Notes: generated by a model from the sequence alone, not told the origin. A stretch of 64,000 bases of DNA from Moraxella ovis (GCF_900453105.1 NZ_UGPW01000001.1:434001-498000); one strand, 5' to 3'. Counted from the first letter of the stretch, positions 22,458 to 32,582 are shown. Numbers and translations are program-made.

Positions 22458-23301
22458 ACTTATTGATACGCACACGCATTTTGACGTGCCTGAGTATGAT
22501 GAACATCGCATGTTGATGACCGAACGTGCTCATGAACAGGGCATTAGACATCTGGTGTTGATTGGTTTTTTGGCGAAATATTTTCATCAGATGGTCAAAG
22601 TCAAATCCCAAATGGTGGATTTTGCCAAGGGCAGCCACCAAGGCATTCAGGCTCATTTGGCGTTCGGACTTCATCCTTTGTACATCATGGAGCAGTCGGA
22701 TTCTGATCTGATGTTGCTTGATGATTTCATTAGGAAGTACAGCGGTATCGCCATTGCTGAGATTGGTCTAGATACCTATCCAAAAACCTTGGCGCAGTCA
22801 GATATTTTTGAAAAGCAAAAGCAGTTTTTTATTGAGCAAATTCATCTTGCCAAACACCATGATTTGCCGATTTTATTGCATATTCGCAAAGCGCACGCTC
22901 AAGTCCTACAGATTTTAAAAGATCATAAATACCGCGCCAGCGTTCAGGGTGGTATCGCTCATAGTTTTAGTGGTGGCGAACAAGAGGCTTTGGCTTTTGT
23001 GAAGATGGGATTTAAGCTTGGTATCACGGGGCAAATTACCAACCCCAATGCCAAGAAATTACGCAATTCTGTGATGAGTGTGTTTAAGCGATATGGCGCT
23101 GAGGCATTCGTGATTGAGACGGACTGCCCCGACATGATGCCGGTGCCTTGCCAGCACTTGGGCACGTTCAATGAACCTGCTAATTTGGTGTATGTGCTTG
23201 ATGAGTTGGCGACGATGTTTGATATGGATAAAGAGAATTTGGCTAGGCAGCTATGGCAGAACAGCAATGAGGCGCTGCACCAAAATTGGGTATATGAATG
23301 A
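22447..23301 (+). CDS. TatD-family metal-dependent hydrolase
   Basis: A 284-residue TIM-barrel deoxyribonuclease-like hydrolase (TatD/YjjV group). Metal ligands follow the family pattern: IDTHTHFD (His pair, 6-13), IAEIGLD (Glu), LLHIRKAH (His), IAHSFSG (His) and ETDCPDM (Asp). Members act as 3'-5' DNA exonucleases or D-aminoacyl-tRNA deacylase-like enzymes; the exact role here is unknown. The stop overlaps the following tcdA start (ATGATG), implying coupling. Confidence 0.9.
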   Translation: MTIRLIDTHTHFDVPEYDEHRMLMTERAHEQGIRHLVLIGFLAKYFHQMVKVKSQMVDFAKGSHQGIQAHLAFGLHPLYIMEQSDSDLMLLDDFIRKYSGIAIAEIGLDTYPKTLAQSDIFEKQKQFFIEQIHLAKHHDLPILLHIRKAHAQVLQILKDHKYRASVQGGIAHSFSGGEQEALAFVKMGFKLGITGQITNPNAKKLRNSVMSVFKRYGAEAFVIETDCPDMMPVPCQHLGTFNEPANLVYVLDELATMFDMDKENLARQLWQNSNEALHQNWVYE

Positions 23302-24068
23302 TGAATGACATGTTAACCGCTCGACGATTCACTGGTACGCGAACGCTTTATGGCGATGGATTTGAGAAATTTATCAATGCTCACGTTTATGTGATTGGTG
23401 TTGGCGGCGTGGGCTCTTGGGCGGCAGAAGGTCTGGCAAGAACAGGGGTGGGGCAGATTACGTTGGTCGATCTGGATGTATTGGTTGAGAGTAACATCAA
23501 CCGCCAGCTGTCTGCCTTAGATGGTGCGCTTGGAGAGTCGAAGATTGAGGTAATGGCGGCACGACTTAGGCAAATCAATCCTAATCTTGAGCTGAATCTG
23601 GTTGATGATTTTTTGACCGTAGATAACGTTCAGCAGATTCTGCCCAATAAAGAAGAGGCGGTAGCCCTGGCTGCTCAAGATAAAAATGTAATCGTGTTAG
23701 ACTGTGTCGATGACATGAATGCCAAGCTTGCTTTGGCGCTGCATTGCCGATTTAATAAAATTAAGCTCATCGTCTCTGGTGGGGCGGGTGGTAAAATTGA
23801 CCCAACGCAAATCAAAGTTGCCGATCTCACAGACGTGACCCAAGATCCATTATTGGCAAAATTAAGAAACAAACTCAAAGAAAAAAATATCAGCCAATCA
23901 AAAGGCAAATTCGGTATCAAATGCGTCTATTCAACCGAACAATTAAAAATGGCAACAGCATGTGAAAACGGTCTGAATTGTGGTGGTTACGGCTCAGCAG
24001 TTGCAGTTACGTCTGTGGTGGGCATGGTGATGGTGTCAGAATGCCTAAGATTGATTGCTAAGCAATAG
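23298..24068 (+). CDS. tcdA: tRNA threonylcarbamoyladenosine dehydratase
   Basis: A 256-residue E1-like ThiF-fold enzyme that uses ATP to convert t6A37 of tRNA to cyclic t6A. It has the nucleotide-binding VIGVGGVGSWAAEGLARTG (about 32-50), DLDVLVESNINRQ with the conserved Arg, and the YgdL-type end CENGLNCGGYGSAVAVTS. Membrane-tethering C-terminal helices are weak. It ends a compact run starting at the pilin gene and is closed by a strong bidirectional terminator. Confidence 0.9.
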   Translation: MMNDMLTARRFTGTRTLYGDGFEKFINAHVYVIGVGGVGSWAAEGLARTGVGQITLVDLDVLVESNINRQLSALDGALGESKIEVMAARLRQINPNLELNLVDDFLTVDNVQQILPNKEEAVALAAQDKNVIVLDCVDDMNAKLALALHCRFNKIKLIVSGGAGGKIDPTQIKVADLTDVTQDPLLAKLRNKLKEKNISQSKGKFGIKCVYSTEQLKMATACENGLNCGGYGSAVAVTSVVGMVMVSECLRLIAKQ

Positions 24069-24119
24069 CACACCTATAAAAAATCCCCAATGAGGTATTG
24101 GGGATTTTTTATAGGTGTG
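24069..24119. terminator. Bidirectional terminator between tcdA and efp
   Basis: A 23-bp perfect stem with a GAGGT loop: CACACCTATAAAAAATC through CCCCAAT and its exact complement. T runs on both strands serve the two convergent genes. Confidence 0.92.
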
Positions 24120-24128
24120 CATCACATA

Positions 24129-24698
24129 TTACACGCGTGATAGGTATTCGCCAGTACGAGTATCGACTTTTACGATTTCGTCTTGTTGTACGAATAGTGG
24201 TACACGCACCACCGCGCCAGTCTCTAGACGTGCAGGTTTGCCGCCACCACCAGAGGTGTCGCCACGCAGACCTGGATCGGTTTCTACGATTTGTAGCTCA
24301 ACGAAGTTTGGCGGGGTAACGCTTAGCGGTGCGCCATTGAATAGAGTGATGGTGCAAAGTGCGTTTGAGTTCTCTTTTAGCCATTGTGCTGCATCGCCCA
24401 TGGCGTTCTTGTCAGCTTGCATTTGCTCGAAAGTCTCAGGGTGCATGAAGTGCCAGAACTCACCATCGTTGTATAGATAGTTCATTTCGGTGTCTAGTAC
24501 GTCAGCGCCTTCTAGGCTGTCGCCAGATTTGAAGGTTTGTTCTAGAACTTTACCTGTCTTTAGGTTGCGAAGTTTAACACGGTTAAAGGCTTGACCTTTA
24601 CCAGGTTTAACGTATTCGTTCTCGATGATTGAGCATGGGTTGCCGTCAAGCATGACTTTTAGGCCAGCTTTAAAATCATTGGTAGAATAACTTGCCAT
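24129..24698 (-). CDS. efp: Translation elongation factor P
   Basis: 189 residues; EF-P enters the ribosome at polyproline stalls and helps peptide-bond formation. The modified lysine is in the [11 protein letters not shown] loop (about residue 34), the beta-lysylation type rather than the rhamnosylated Arg type. Three beta domains follow, and the C-terminal GEYLSRV is standard. The start is [10 protein letters not shown] (24696-24698) with GGTAATCATC upstream, rather than the longer in-frame ATG at 24785. It diverges from epmB, encoding the enzyme that makes beta-lysine for this very residue. Confidence 0.95.
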   Translation of the reverse strand: MASYSTNDFKAGLKVMLDGNPCSIIENEYVKPGKGQAFNRVKLRNLKTGKVLEQTFKSGDSLEGADVLDTEMNYLYNDGEFWHFMHPETFEQMQADKNAMGDAAQWLKENSNALCTITLFNGAPLSVTPPNFVELQIVETDPGLRGDTSGGGGKPARLETGAVVRVPLFVQQDEIVKVDTRTGEYLSRV

Positions 24699-24819
24699 GA
24701 TGATTACCTTTAAAAAAGAAAAATAAATTTTGGCGAAAGTGCGATATAATACCCAGCATTTCGCAAATGTCGCTAAACAGCACATTATATATAGTTTTGT
24801 TGAATATTGTCAAAAGATA

Positions 24820-25848
24820 ATGAATGATTTTTCAAAAATATCGACCATTGATGTTGATTCTGCTTACGGTGATTGGCAAAGTGAATTGGCTGACGGTGTT
24901 TCGGATGTGGCTGAATTGTGTGATTTGCTTGAAATAGAGTGTCCAGATGCACCTTATCAGCCTAAGGGTTTTGGACTAAGAGTGCCGCGAGCCTTTATTC
25001 AAAAGATGACAAAGGGTGATCCAAGTGATCCGCTGCTACTGCAGGTTCTGCCAGACATCAAAGAAACTGTGGCAAGCGCTGGCTATACTGCCGATCCTCT
25101 ACAAGAGAATGAGCAAAACCCAATCAAGGGTCTGCTGCATAAATACAAAAACCGTGTGCTGATTACCACAACGGGGGCGTGTGCGGTGCATTGTCGTTAT
25201 TGTTTCCGTCAGCATTTTGACTACCATGCGAACATGCCAAGCATTCAAGAGATCGCTAGTATTGCCGACTATGTGGCAAGCTGCCCGGATGTTGATGAGA
25301 TGATCTTTAGTGGTGGCGATCCGCTGAATCTGAATCATAGACGTCTAACAGCTTGGTTCGGTGCCATAAACACCATCCCAAACGTCAAGACCATCCGCAT
25401 TCATACACGTCTGCCTGTGGTGCTACCCAATCGTGTGGATGATGAACTGCTAAGCCTGCTAAAAGCTTCACCAAAAAACATCGTTATGGTGTTGCATATT
25501 AATCATGCCAATGAGATTGATGAATTTCTTAAGCAAAAATGCCGCGCACTCAGAGAGTCCGGCGTTGTCTTATTAAATCAGACGGTTCTGCTAAAGGGTG
25601 TGAATGATCACGCTCAGACGTTGATTGAGCTTAGTCATGCGTTATTTGATGCGGGGATTTTACCTTATTATTTACACGTGTTGGATAAAGTTCAGGGGGC
25701 GGCGCATTTTGATTTGCTGATTGAGCGTGCGATTGAGATTTATTGGCAGATGCTCGAGAGTCTGTCGGGTTATCTGGTGCCCAAACTGGTGCAAGAACTG
25801 CCCAATAGGCCGTATAAGACGCCGATTAATATCCATGCTTTGGATTAA
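24820..25848 (+). CDS. epmB: EF-P beta-lysylation protein (lysine 2,3-aminomutase)
   Basis: A 342-residue radical SAM enzyme converting (S)-alpha-lysine to (R)-beta-lysine, which EpmA then attaches to EF-P. The 4Fe-4S motif CAVHCRYCFRQHF (CxxxCxxC) is at about residue 120, and SGGDPL follows at about 160. The PLP lysine is expected near YLHVLDKVQGAAHF. I choose ATG at 24820 (MNDFSKISTID); a longer frame begins at 24730 but would overlap the promoter region. The 121-bp gap to efp contains GATATAAT, usable as a -10 for this gene. Confidence 0.9.
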   Translation: MNDFSKISTIDVDSAYGDWQSELADGVSDVAELCDLLEIECPDAPYQPKGFGLRVPRAFIQKMTKGDPSDPLLLQVLPDIKETVASAGYTADPLQENEQNPIKGLLHKYKNRVLITTTGACAVHCRYCFRQHFDYHANMPSIQEIASIADYVASCPDVDEMIFSGGDPLNLNHRRLTAWFGAINTIPNVKTIRIHTRLPVVLPNRVDDELLSLLKASPKNIVMVLHINHANEIDEFLKQKCRALRESGVVLLNQTVLLKGVNDHAQTLIELSHALFDAGILPYYLHVLDKVQGAAHFDLLIERAIEIYWQMLESLSGYLVPKLVQELPNRPYKTPINIHALD

Positions 25849-25901
25849 ACTTAAAAAAATACTTGCAAAATTTCAAAACTTTGTTAAAATAGCAGCACTT
25901 T

Positions 25902-25978
25902 AGGCGTATAGCTCAGTTGGTTAGAGCACCACCTTGACATGGTGGGGGTCGATGGTTCGAGTCCGTTTACGCCTACCA
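25902..25978 (+). tRNA. tRNA-Val (GAC)
   Basis: Acceptor AGGCGTA/TACGCCT, anticodon GAC in CTTGACATG, T-loop GTTCGAGTC, CCA encoded. TTGCAA about 40 bases upstream and TTAAAAT form a plausible promoter. The decayed mcrBC locus lies directly downstream, a typical place for transferred DNA. Confidence 0.96.
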
Positions 25979-25986
25979 CATCCAAA

Positions 25987-26020
25987 CCCCTTGAAACATA
26001 AGTGTTTCAAGGGGTTTTTT
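25987..26020 (+). terminator. Terminator after tRNA-Val
   Basis: CCCCTTGAAACA and TGTTTCAAGGGG form a perfect 12-bp stem with loop TAAG, then TTTTTT. Confidence 0.92.
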
Positions 26021-26253
26021 GTTGTATTGAAATTTTTTATAAAAACATAGCGATGAAATTTTTAAACTTTGAGTAAAAGTATATTTACGACAAAATTACG
26101 CCAAATCTACACCAAAATAAAATCTACCAAAAACTGATCAAAGGAGGCGATAGTCGTCGTATCTAAGCTATTTTATATACTATAACTAATAAGAGCGAAT
26201 GAATTGCCCTTTTTATAAAAATCCAATAGAATGTAGGGTATTCTTTTTTCTAA

Positions 26254-26275
26254 AATGAGTGATAAATCACTCATT
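26254..26275. promoter_or_regulatory. Perfect palindrome before mcrB
   Basis: AATGAGTGAT-AA-ATCACTCATT ends 17 bases before the mcrB start. It could be an operator or, as RNA, a hairpin over the leader. Confidence 0.4.
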
Positions 26276-26292
26276 CGAGTGCTGGGGGTAGT

Positions 26293-28061
26293 ATGGTGAG
26301 TAACAAAACTTCACAAAACGAAGAAATGATTGGTATAAAGAGACTCTGGGATGATTATGAAAAAGAGAATAAGAACGAAGCGGCAAAAGAACAGATTATA
26401 AAGACGCGCAAAGATTGGACATGGTATAAAGAAAAAAATAGAAGAAAATTCACTCACACTAGATGAGTACACAAACCGAAAGGATGGGCAGAATAATAAT
26501 TCAACTCTGCCTAGCGAGTATCTGTGTAATTTACTTGAGAATGGCAGCTCGGTATTTGGCAGCATATTCGTCGGCAATGCAACGTATTTCTGTGTTAAGC
26601 TAAATGATGATGGCAGCTACTTTGTGAAGGGCGGAGTTGATAATTGTGACAAAGTCCTAGCAGAGAAATATTATAAAGACAATATCTTGCCCTTGTTTTG
26701 CCATACGGTCACGAATGACCCCCCTCTCTGAGGTCTTATCAGAAGATATGAAAGAAAGGTTTGATAATTATACGCCAAAAGTTACTTTGATGAAGTTGGC
26801 TGTATTATCACACCCGACAAAGTTTGTGCATATATTTAAAGGGAGTGCTACAGTCTATCTATCAAAAATACATAGGTAAAGATAGTAAAGAAAAGAATGT
26901 CATAGAGATAAACAAAGAAATATTTGAGAAATTCATAGAAGGGTTTGAAATCGATATTTCTTCTAAGGATGAAGATGATAATATATACAAAATTGTACAA
27001 CTCTCAAAATTTCTTTGGGGTTTGGAGAATCCTGATTTTAAACAATCTGCTGATAAAGCAAGCCCAAACATGGTTTTTTATGGTGCTCCAGGTACCGGGA
27101 AAATCTATACTGTAAAAAAGAATATTGAGTACCTATGCGAGGGCAATAGTTCGCGATATGAATATGTTCAGTTTCATCCATCATTCACCTATGAAGACTT
27201 TATTGATGGTATTAAGCCAAATGGTATTGACGACAAGGGAGGTGTCAAGCTTGAGTGGGTGAATGGTATTTTTAAGGAATTCTGTATCCGAGCCAAAAAG
27301 GATCCTGATAATAACTACTATTTTATCGTTGATGAGATTAACCGTGCTAATTTATCGGCTGTATTCGGCGAGACATTATCCTTGCTTGAGAGTTCATATC
27401 GCCACAAGGTTTCTAAGAATTCTGATGATAATGCCGAAGCTATTGGTGAAAATCTAATCAGTACGCAATATTCAGCATTACTAGATTCTCTGCTTGCAAA
27501 GGATGAAGAGAAGTACAAGCATTTGGCATACGAAATCAGAGAAGATGATAAAGGGATCAAGCGTTCAAAGTTTGGTGTGCCTGATAATGTATTTTTTATC
27601 GGCATGATGAATGATGTGGATAAGAGTATTGATGCTTTTGATTTGGCAATACGCAGACGTTTTAAATGGATTCATAAGGGTTATGATGAGAAGGTATTAA
27701 TTAATCACTGCAAACACAATGATAAAGATTTTAGTAATATCGAAGAGTATATGCTAAATGTGCCTCGGCGCTAAATAAATACATTGTCGAAGATCTGGGC
27801 TTAGGCTTATCTCATGAATTTGGCCATTCTTTCTTTATGAAAATTTCTTCGATTGCAAATGAGCAGGATATAACCGAAAAGAATCTAGGGAGTCTTTTTG
27901 AGCTGTATTTGCGTCCAACGCTCAAGGAGTATTTGCGCGCCTTTTATTCTGAGGGTGAAATAGAGGAGAAGTTAAAAGAAGCTTTGGAAGTGTTTAAAAA
28001 ACCTTTAGTGGATAATCCTTCAAAGGAAGCTGATCAAAGTGAAACTAACAGTTCCGACTAA
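26293..28061 (+). pseudogene. McrB-like AAA+ GTPase of a type IV restriction system (decayed)
   Basis: Coding pieces run from ATG 26293 (MVSNKTSQNEEMIGIKRLWD) to TAA 28059-28061, but with frameshifts near 26440 (poly-A), 26725 (C6 run), 26825 and 27765. The AAA+ core is clear: Walker A reads GAPGTGKIYT, with Ile where Ser/Thr is required, Walker B is YYFIVDEINRAN, and the FFIGMMNDVDKS and AIRRRFKW motifs follow. McrB hydrolyses GTP and moves DNA containing modified cytosine for McrC to cut. With four or so shifts and a broken P-loop, this copy is dead. Overlaps mcrC by 23 bases. Confidence 0.82.
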
Positions 28062-29544
28062 TTATAACTACCATCTGGAAAGACCAATCAAGCATACAGA
28101 CATTGGCGATGGCGGATGGGTGAACAAGGTTAATGATATACAAGGCATTCATGTAACAACCTAAGACAAGAAATCTAATAAATTTCAGGGTCTGTTTCAG
28201 CCAGGTTTTGAAATAACAACTCGACATGAATCCTTGACGTCGCTTAAAATTTTTCGCTTTAAGCCAGTTAAAGATGACTTGGAAAAAGAAGAGCAGTTAA
28301 TTCTTAAGTTGTTCTGCTGTGAAAACCTAAATGAAGATCGTCAGGATTTCGTGCAAACTGGGCTGTTTGCCGGTGTGGTATATCATAAAGGCTGTGAATT
28401 TAATATTACCTGTGCTTACGGTGGGGTTTTTTGAACCGTATGCTTAATTTCTTGAATAATATCTGTATTGATACTGCTCAGACTGCAGCGGAAAAGAAAA
28501 ATGAAGCCAATACTTTTCAGCATATTTTGTGCTATTTGTTTATCCATGCATTGGAGCGTGCATCAACCCTAGGGCTGCCGAAAGCCTATCAGCAAAAACA
28601 GCAGCACGATTATAAAATGCGTAGCGCGCTTGATATGAAGGCACATATCAAGCAGGACATTCCATTCATGGGTAAAATCAGCATTCAATATTGAGAACTG
28701 AATGAGATTCAGCCTATTGTTGACATACTATATTTGGCGTGTGAGAAGTTAAAAAAAACATTTGGTGCTGATGCCTTAAAGCTGGTAATGAATATCTATC
28801 AGCAGCTAAAGATACAATATTCGGGAAAATACTTCACGCAATTAACTCTTCAGAATGCCAAAAATCATAGAGTGCTAAATAATCCAATGTTTGCCCACTT
28901 TCGTCAGACTTTGGAATATGCTGAAATCATCTTAAAAGATTTGGATTTAAAATCACACAAAGAAGCCAAGCGAGAGACTTATGGATATTTGTTCGATATT
29001 TCGCAGTTGTTTGATATTTACTTGGAGAAACTGTTAGCACAAGGCTTGAATGATTGGAAAGTGTATGGCCAAGAAAAAATTAAGCTCTATCAAGAACGTT
29101 TTTATGGTAGGAATATTTATCCTGATATTGTGTTAAAAAACAACGAAAAAGTAATTGTTTTGGATGCCAAATTTAAAAAAAATGACAATGAAGGGCCAAG
29201 ATCTGGATCGCAGCGACTTTTATCAGATTCATACCTATATGCAGTATTATGGCGAGAATCTGTTATTCGGTGGATTGATTTATCCATTGTTAGTCTGCCA
29301 TGAAGGAGTGGGGTATCCCAAGTCTTATAGCAAGTCTTTATTTGATCTAGAAGAAAGAATGGGCCTATCGCGCTTCATTGTTGATGGGATTGAGCTTCGG
29401 AGTTCAAATTCGAGTGATAGTGCAGAGAATGAATTGGGAAGGAAGGATGAATTGAAAGATATTGCCGAAGGAGAGAAAGCATTCATTGGCAGAATCAATA
29501 AACTAATCCAGGAGTTTAATGAGGATCAGTCCGTTGTGGCTTGA
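28039..29544 (+). pseudogene. McrC-like endonuclease subunit (decayed)
   Basis: Starting at GTG 28039 (VKLTVPTNYNYHLERPIKHT), the frame hits TAA at 28162-28164, continues in frame to a shift near 28431, resumes as RMLNFLNNICIDTAQTAAEK, and is cut by TGA near 28692. It resumes as ELNEIQPIVDILYLACEKL and shifts again near 29185 in the A-rich stretch after the nuclease core. That core (YPDIVLKNNEKVIVLDAKFK) has the PD-(D/E)xK layout (Asp, Asp and Lys). The tail reads YQIHTYMQYYGENLLFGG. Two stops and two shifts make it non-functional. Lower GC than its neighbours suggests transfer. Confidence 0.82.
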
Positions 29545-29750
29545 TTGTTTTATTTACCCAACTGCAATAAGCTCAATATTAAATGCATTTTGGCGCAGCT
29601 CAACGAAGTTGCCTTTAATTTAAACACCTCAAGATATTCATCCAGTTATTTCAAATATGATGTTTAATGCAATTGCATGGGCGATAGATGACAAAATTGC
29701 GACTAAGTGGTACACTATTTGCAATATAATTTGTAACATTTGGAATAACT

Positions 29751-30662
29751 ATGGTATATGAGCGCACCCTTGCGAACGAGATAACAGCAACCGGCATCGG
29801 ACTGCACAGCGGCAAAGAAGTCAGTTTGACGCTTGCGCCTGCTGACGTTGGCACGGGCATCGTCTTTGAGCGTACGGATTTGGGCGGCGCGCGCATTCCC
29901 ATGAGTGCCAATTTGGTGCAGGATACGATGATGTCATCGAATCTGGTGCAAGGCGATGCACGTGTTGGCACGGTGGAGCATCTGCTATCAGCGGTAGCGG
30001 CCTGTGGTCTAGATAATTTAATCATCAAGGTCGATGCGCCTGAGATTCCCATCATGGATGGCTCGGCAGCGCCTTTTTTATATCTCATCCATGAAGCAGG
30101 CATCAAAGAGCAAAATAAAGCCAAGCAATTCATCAAAATCCTAAAACCTATACGCGTTGAAGATGGTGACAAATGGGCGCAGTTTACACCTTATGATGAT
30201 GGGTTTTTGATGGATTTTGAAATTGACTTTAATCACGAAGCGATCAAATCCACCGACCAAAAAACCACACTTGACTTTAATACCGCGAATTTTGCTCGTG
30301 AAGTTGGGCAGGCGCGCACCTTTGGATTCCTAAAAGATCTTGAGTATCTGCGTGAGCGTAATTTGGCATTGGGTGGCAGCCTTGATAATGCGGTGGTGCT
30401 CGATGACACGTCCGTGATGAACGAAGGCGGTCTAAGATACCCTAATGAATTTGTCCGTCACAAGATGCTTGATGCGGTGGGTGATTTATTTGTGATCGGA
30501 CATCCGATTTTGGCGCACTTTTCGGCGTATAAATCAGGTCACGCGGTCAATAATATGCTCATTCGTGCGGTATTGGCTGACGAAAGTAGCTATGAAATTG
30601 TAAATTTTTGTAACATAAAGGACGTGCCAATTGAGTATTTAGAGCCGATTATTTCTGTTTGA
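29751..30662 (+). CDS. lpxC: UDP-3-O-acyl-N-acetylglucosamine deacetylase
   Basis: A 303-residue zinc amidase catalysing the first committed step of lipid A synthesis. Zinc ligands are in TVEHLLSAV (about residue 79) and in RHKMLDAVGDLFVIG (about 238-242). MVYERTLANEITATGIGLHSG is the standard N-terminus, preceded by GGAATAACT. A hairpin terminator follows. In related genomes lpxC lies after ftsZ; here the decayed mcrBC locus is upstream instead. Confidence 0.97.
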   Translation: MVYERTLANEITATGIGLHSGKEVSLTLAPADVGTGIVFERTDLGGARIPMSANLVQDTMMSSNLVQGDARVGTVEHLLSAVAACGLDNLIIKVDAPEIPIMDGSAAPFLYLIHEAGIKEQNKAKQFIKILKPIRVEDGDKWAQFTPYDDGFLMDFEIDFNHEAIKSTDQKTTLDFNTANFAREVGQARTFGFLKDLEYLRERNLALGGSLDNAVVLDDTSVMNEGGLRYPNEFVRHKMLDAVGDLFVIGHPILAHFSAYKSGHAVNNMLIRAVLADESSYEIVNFCNIKDVPIEYLEPIISV

Positions 30663-31012
30663 TTTAAGCAATAAATAGCTTCTAGTACTTCGCCAAGTAA
30701 GGCGCTGGCAAATCTTGAGCAAGGTTTTGCGAAGTCGTCATAAATGAGCCACTAACAATTGTTAAAATCAAAAACTCATCTGATGTTTTGATCAGGTGGG
30801 TTTTATTTTGGTGGTCAATCTTTGAGTTTATCAAGCGTTACGCAGGGGTGTTAATTTTTATCAGCCGATAGGGCAGGGCGGAAGACTTGATTTGCAAATA
30901 ACATTTTTTCTTATTTAACTACAAAAAATCTGCCAAAGGTTTACAAAACTTTACAATGAAATAACTATTGCGGCAATATTTGACCTACATACTACAATAA
31001 ACGTATGTTTAC
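30663..31012. other. Intergenic region between lpxC and the DUF721 gene
   Basis: About 350 bases between convergent genes. The only structure found is the terminator hairpin at 30771-30809. No ORF or RNA gene was recognised. Confidence 0.6.
30771..30809 (+). terminator. Terminator downstream of lpxC
   Basis: AAAACTCATCTGAT pairs with ATCAGGTGGGTTTT through two G-U pairs, followed by ATTTT. Confidence 0.7.
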
Positions 31013-31531
31013 TCAATTATCTTTGGTTAAGCGTAGCAGGGCTTGCTTTAATTGATCATCATAGATGACAGTTGAGGCGGTTTGGGTTATAATACGCTTC
31101 GTGTTTTCGCTTAAGGTTTTTTTTGAACTGGTTTGGCGAGAGTCTGATTGGATGGGTTTTGGTGTGACAATCACCCAAAACTCCTCTAAATAACAAAATT
31201 GCTCATCATAGGCGCGTAAAGCCTGAACACAATTTTCAGTAAGATAGCGCAGATGATTAGCAGCCGTAGATGATGACAGAGCCACCGTAAGGCGATGTCG
31301 ATCAGCGTGAGCAACGGTACAGTCTTGTAGCATTTCTTGAGGCAGCAGTGGTTTTAGCGCTTGCTGTACTAAAGCGGTGCAAGATTGCAAATGCTCTAAC
31401 TGATTCACAAGATGGGCAGGAAGTTTCATTCCAGCCGCCGCTTGTTTCTCAAGTTGGCTTGCCAGATGGTTAGGTTGGTTGTTCTTTAAGAATAAATCAT
31501 CTACATGATCGAAATTTGTTAAATCAGACAT
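31013..31531 (-). CDS. DUF721 (DciA-like) protein
   Basis: 172 residues. The centre (LVQQALKPLLPQEMLQDCTV and SSSTAANHLRYLTENCVQAL) fits the DUF721 fold shared by DciA, the ancestral loader and operator of the DnaB helicase in bacteria lacking DnaC/DnaI. A gene of this family commonly lies between lpxC and secA in gammaproteobacteria, and lpxC is its neighbour here, in convergent orientation. The C-terminal 50 residues are polar and basic. Helicase loading is inferred from the family. Confidence 0.65.
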   Translation of the reverse strand: MSDLTNFDHVDDLFLKNNQPNHLASQLEKQAAAGMKLPAHLVNQLEHLQSCTALVQQALKPLLPQEMLQDCTVAHADRHRLTVALSSSTAANHLRYLTENCVQALRAYDEQFCYLEEFWVIVTPKPIQSDSRQTSSKKTLSENTKRIITQTASTVIYDDQLKQALLRLTKDN

Positions 31532-31812
31532 ATCTCACCTTAACAACGAAAAAGCCATGGACATGGTGTTCAGCAGAGCAAGTGTATCATGCCTTATGAT
31601 CAGATTACCAACCAAATCATACGATTTTTAGGCGATGTGAAAGCTTTTGTTATTGTGTGTATTGTTCGTGTTGTGTGATTTCAAGGTAATTTACTGGCGC
31701 ACTAGGACGTACGTCGCTGATCACAAGCTTTTAATCAAAACCCATACAGACGCAACCAAGATAAGACAAAGGGACAATGCCAATGTACATCTTGGAAGCG
31801 CGAGGAAAGTTT

Positions 31813-32538
31813 ATGAAAAAAGTATTTTGGCTGATGTCGGCTGTTGGGCTGACCTTTGGACAAACAAGTGCCGCTCAATCAAACAGCATTCAAATCGCCC
31901 AAGGCAACGTTGTGAATGTTGGTAGCACGCCCAATACGATAACGAATATTGATGATGCAATCAATAAGCTAATCGCATTGAACCACGCTTCTGCACCAGC
32001 TCCTGTATCACGCATTCAACAACCTGTAAATACTGTTTCTAATACTGTATCAATCTCAAGCCCGCTTTCTAACGCGACAAATTTTAGCTCATCTCATCAA
32101 GCACCTTCAATCACCGACCAGCTTACCAGCAGCGCACCAAGCGTTGCAGCACGAGCTGCCTCACGTGCGGCACATGGTAGAAGTGTCGGCCGCTGCGCTT
32201 TATACGTTCGTAAAGCGCTACAATCAGCAGGCTATGAATTCACACCAAAGCCATCCGCGTATCAGTACGCGCACGGCACTCTGGCTGGTGCTGGCTTCAC
32301 CAAGATTAGCAGTGACAACTACGAGCCACAAGTTGGTGATGTGGTGGTATTTAACCGTACTTCCCGCAATCCTCACGGCCACATTCAGATTTATGATGGC
32401 AGCCAATGGGTGTCTGACTACCGCCAAACTAAGTTCAGCCCATACAGCCAGCACAACGGCTACACCGTATGGCGTGATACGCGTTACACTGACGCAAGTG
32501 CCAATACTGGTACCATGCTTGCCCTTAACGATCAGTAA
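31813..32538 (+). CDS. Secreted CHAP-domain peptidase/amidase
   Basis: A 241-residue exported protein. The start at 31813 has AGGAAAG upstream and gives signal peptide MKKVFWLMSAVGLTFGQ, cleaved near SAAQ. A low-complexity Ser/Thr/Asn linker (about 60-115) leads to a CHAP domain with catalytic Cys in GRCALYVRKAL, His in NPHGHIQIY and later Asn/Asp. Such domains cut peptidoglycan cross-links or the amide between muramic acid and alanine, so it likely acts on cell wall in the periplasm or outside. An in-frame ATG at 31777 would destroy the signal peptide. Confidence 0.8.
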   Translation: MKKVFWLMSAVGLTFGQTSAAQSNSIQIAQGNVVNVGSTPNTITNIDDAINKLIALNHASAPAPVSRIQQPVNTVSNTVSISSPLSNATNFSSSHQAPSITDQLTSSAPSVAARAASRAAHGRSVGRCALYVRKALQSAGYEFTPKPSAYQYAHGTLAGAGFTKISSDNYEPQVGDVVVFNRTSRNPHGHIQIYDGSQWVSDYRQTKFSPYSQHNGYTVWRDTRYTDASANTGTMLALNDQ

Positions 32539-32550
32539 TTCTGTGATATC

Positions 32551-32582
32551 AAAAAGCCGACAATCAGTCGGCTTTTATTTTT
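32551..32582. terminator. Terminator after the CHAP gene
   Basis: AAAAAGCCGAC and GTCGGCTTTT around AATCA, then ATTTTTT; also usable for the convergent gene. Confidence 0.85.

Noticed and set aside
24098-24480. Plus-strand frames over efp
   Set aside because: Antisense to an unmistakable EF-P; no start signals.
25987-29750. Integrated element with tRNA-Val as attachment site
   Set aside because: No integrase and no second copy of the tRNA 3' end was found within the stretch, so insertion at the tRNA is not shown.
29545-29750. Riboswitch or RNA gene before lpxC
   Set aside because: AT-rich with a short palindrome ATGCAATTGCAT only; no conserved structure recognised.
31777-31812. Upstream start for the CHAP protein
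   Set aside because: It would bury the signal peptide; AGGAAAG fits the start at 31813.
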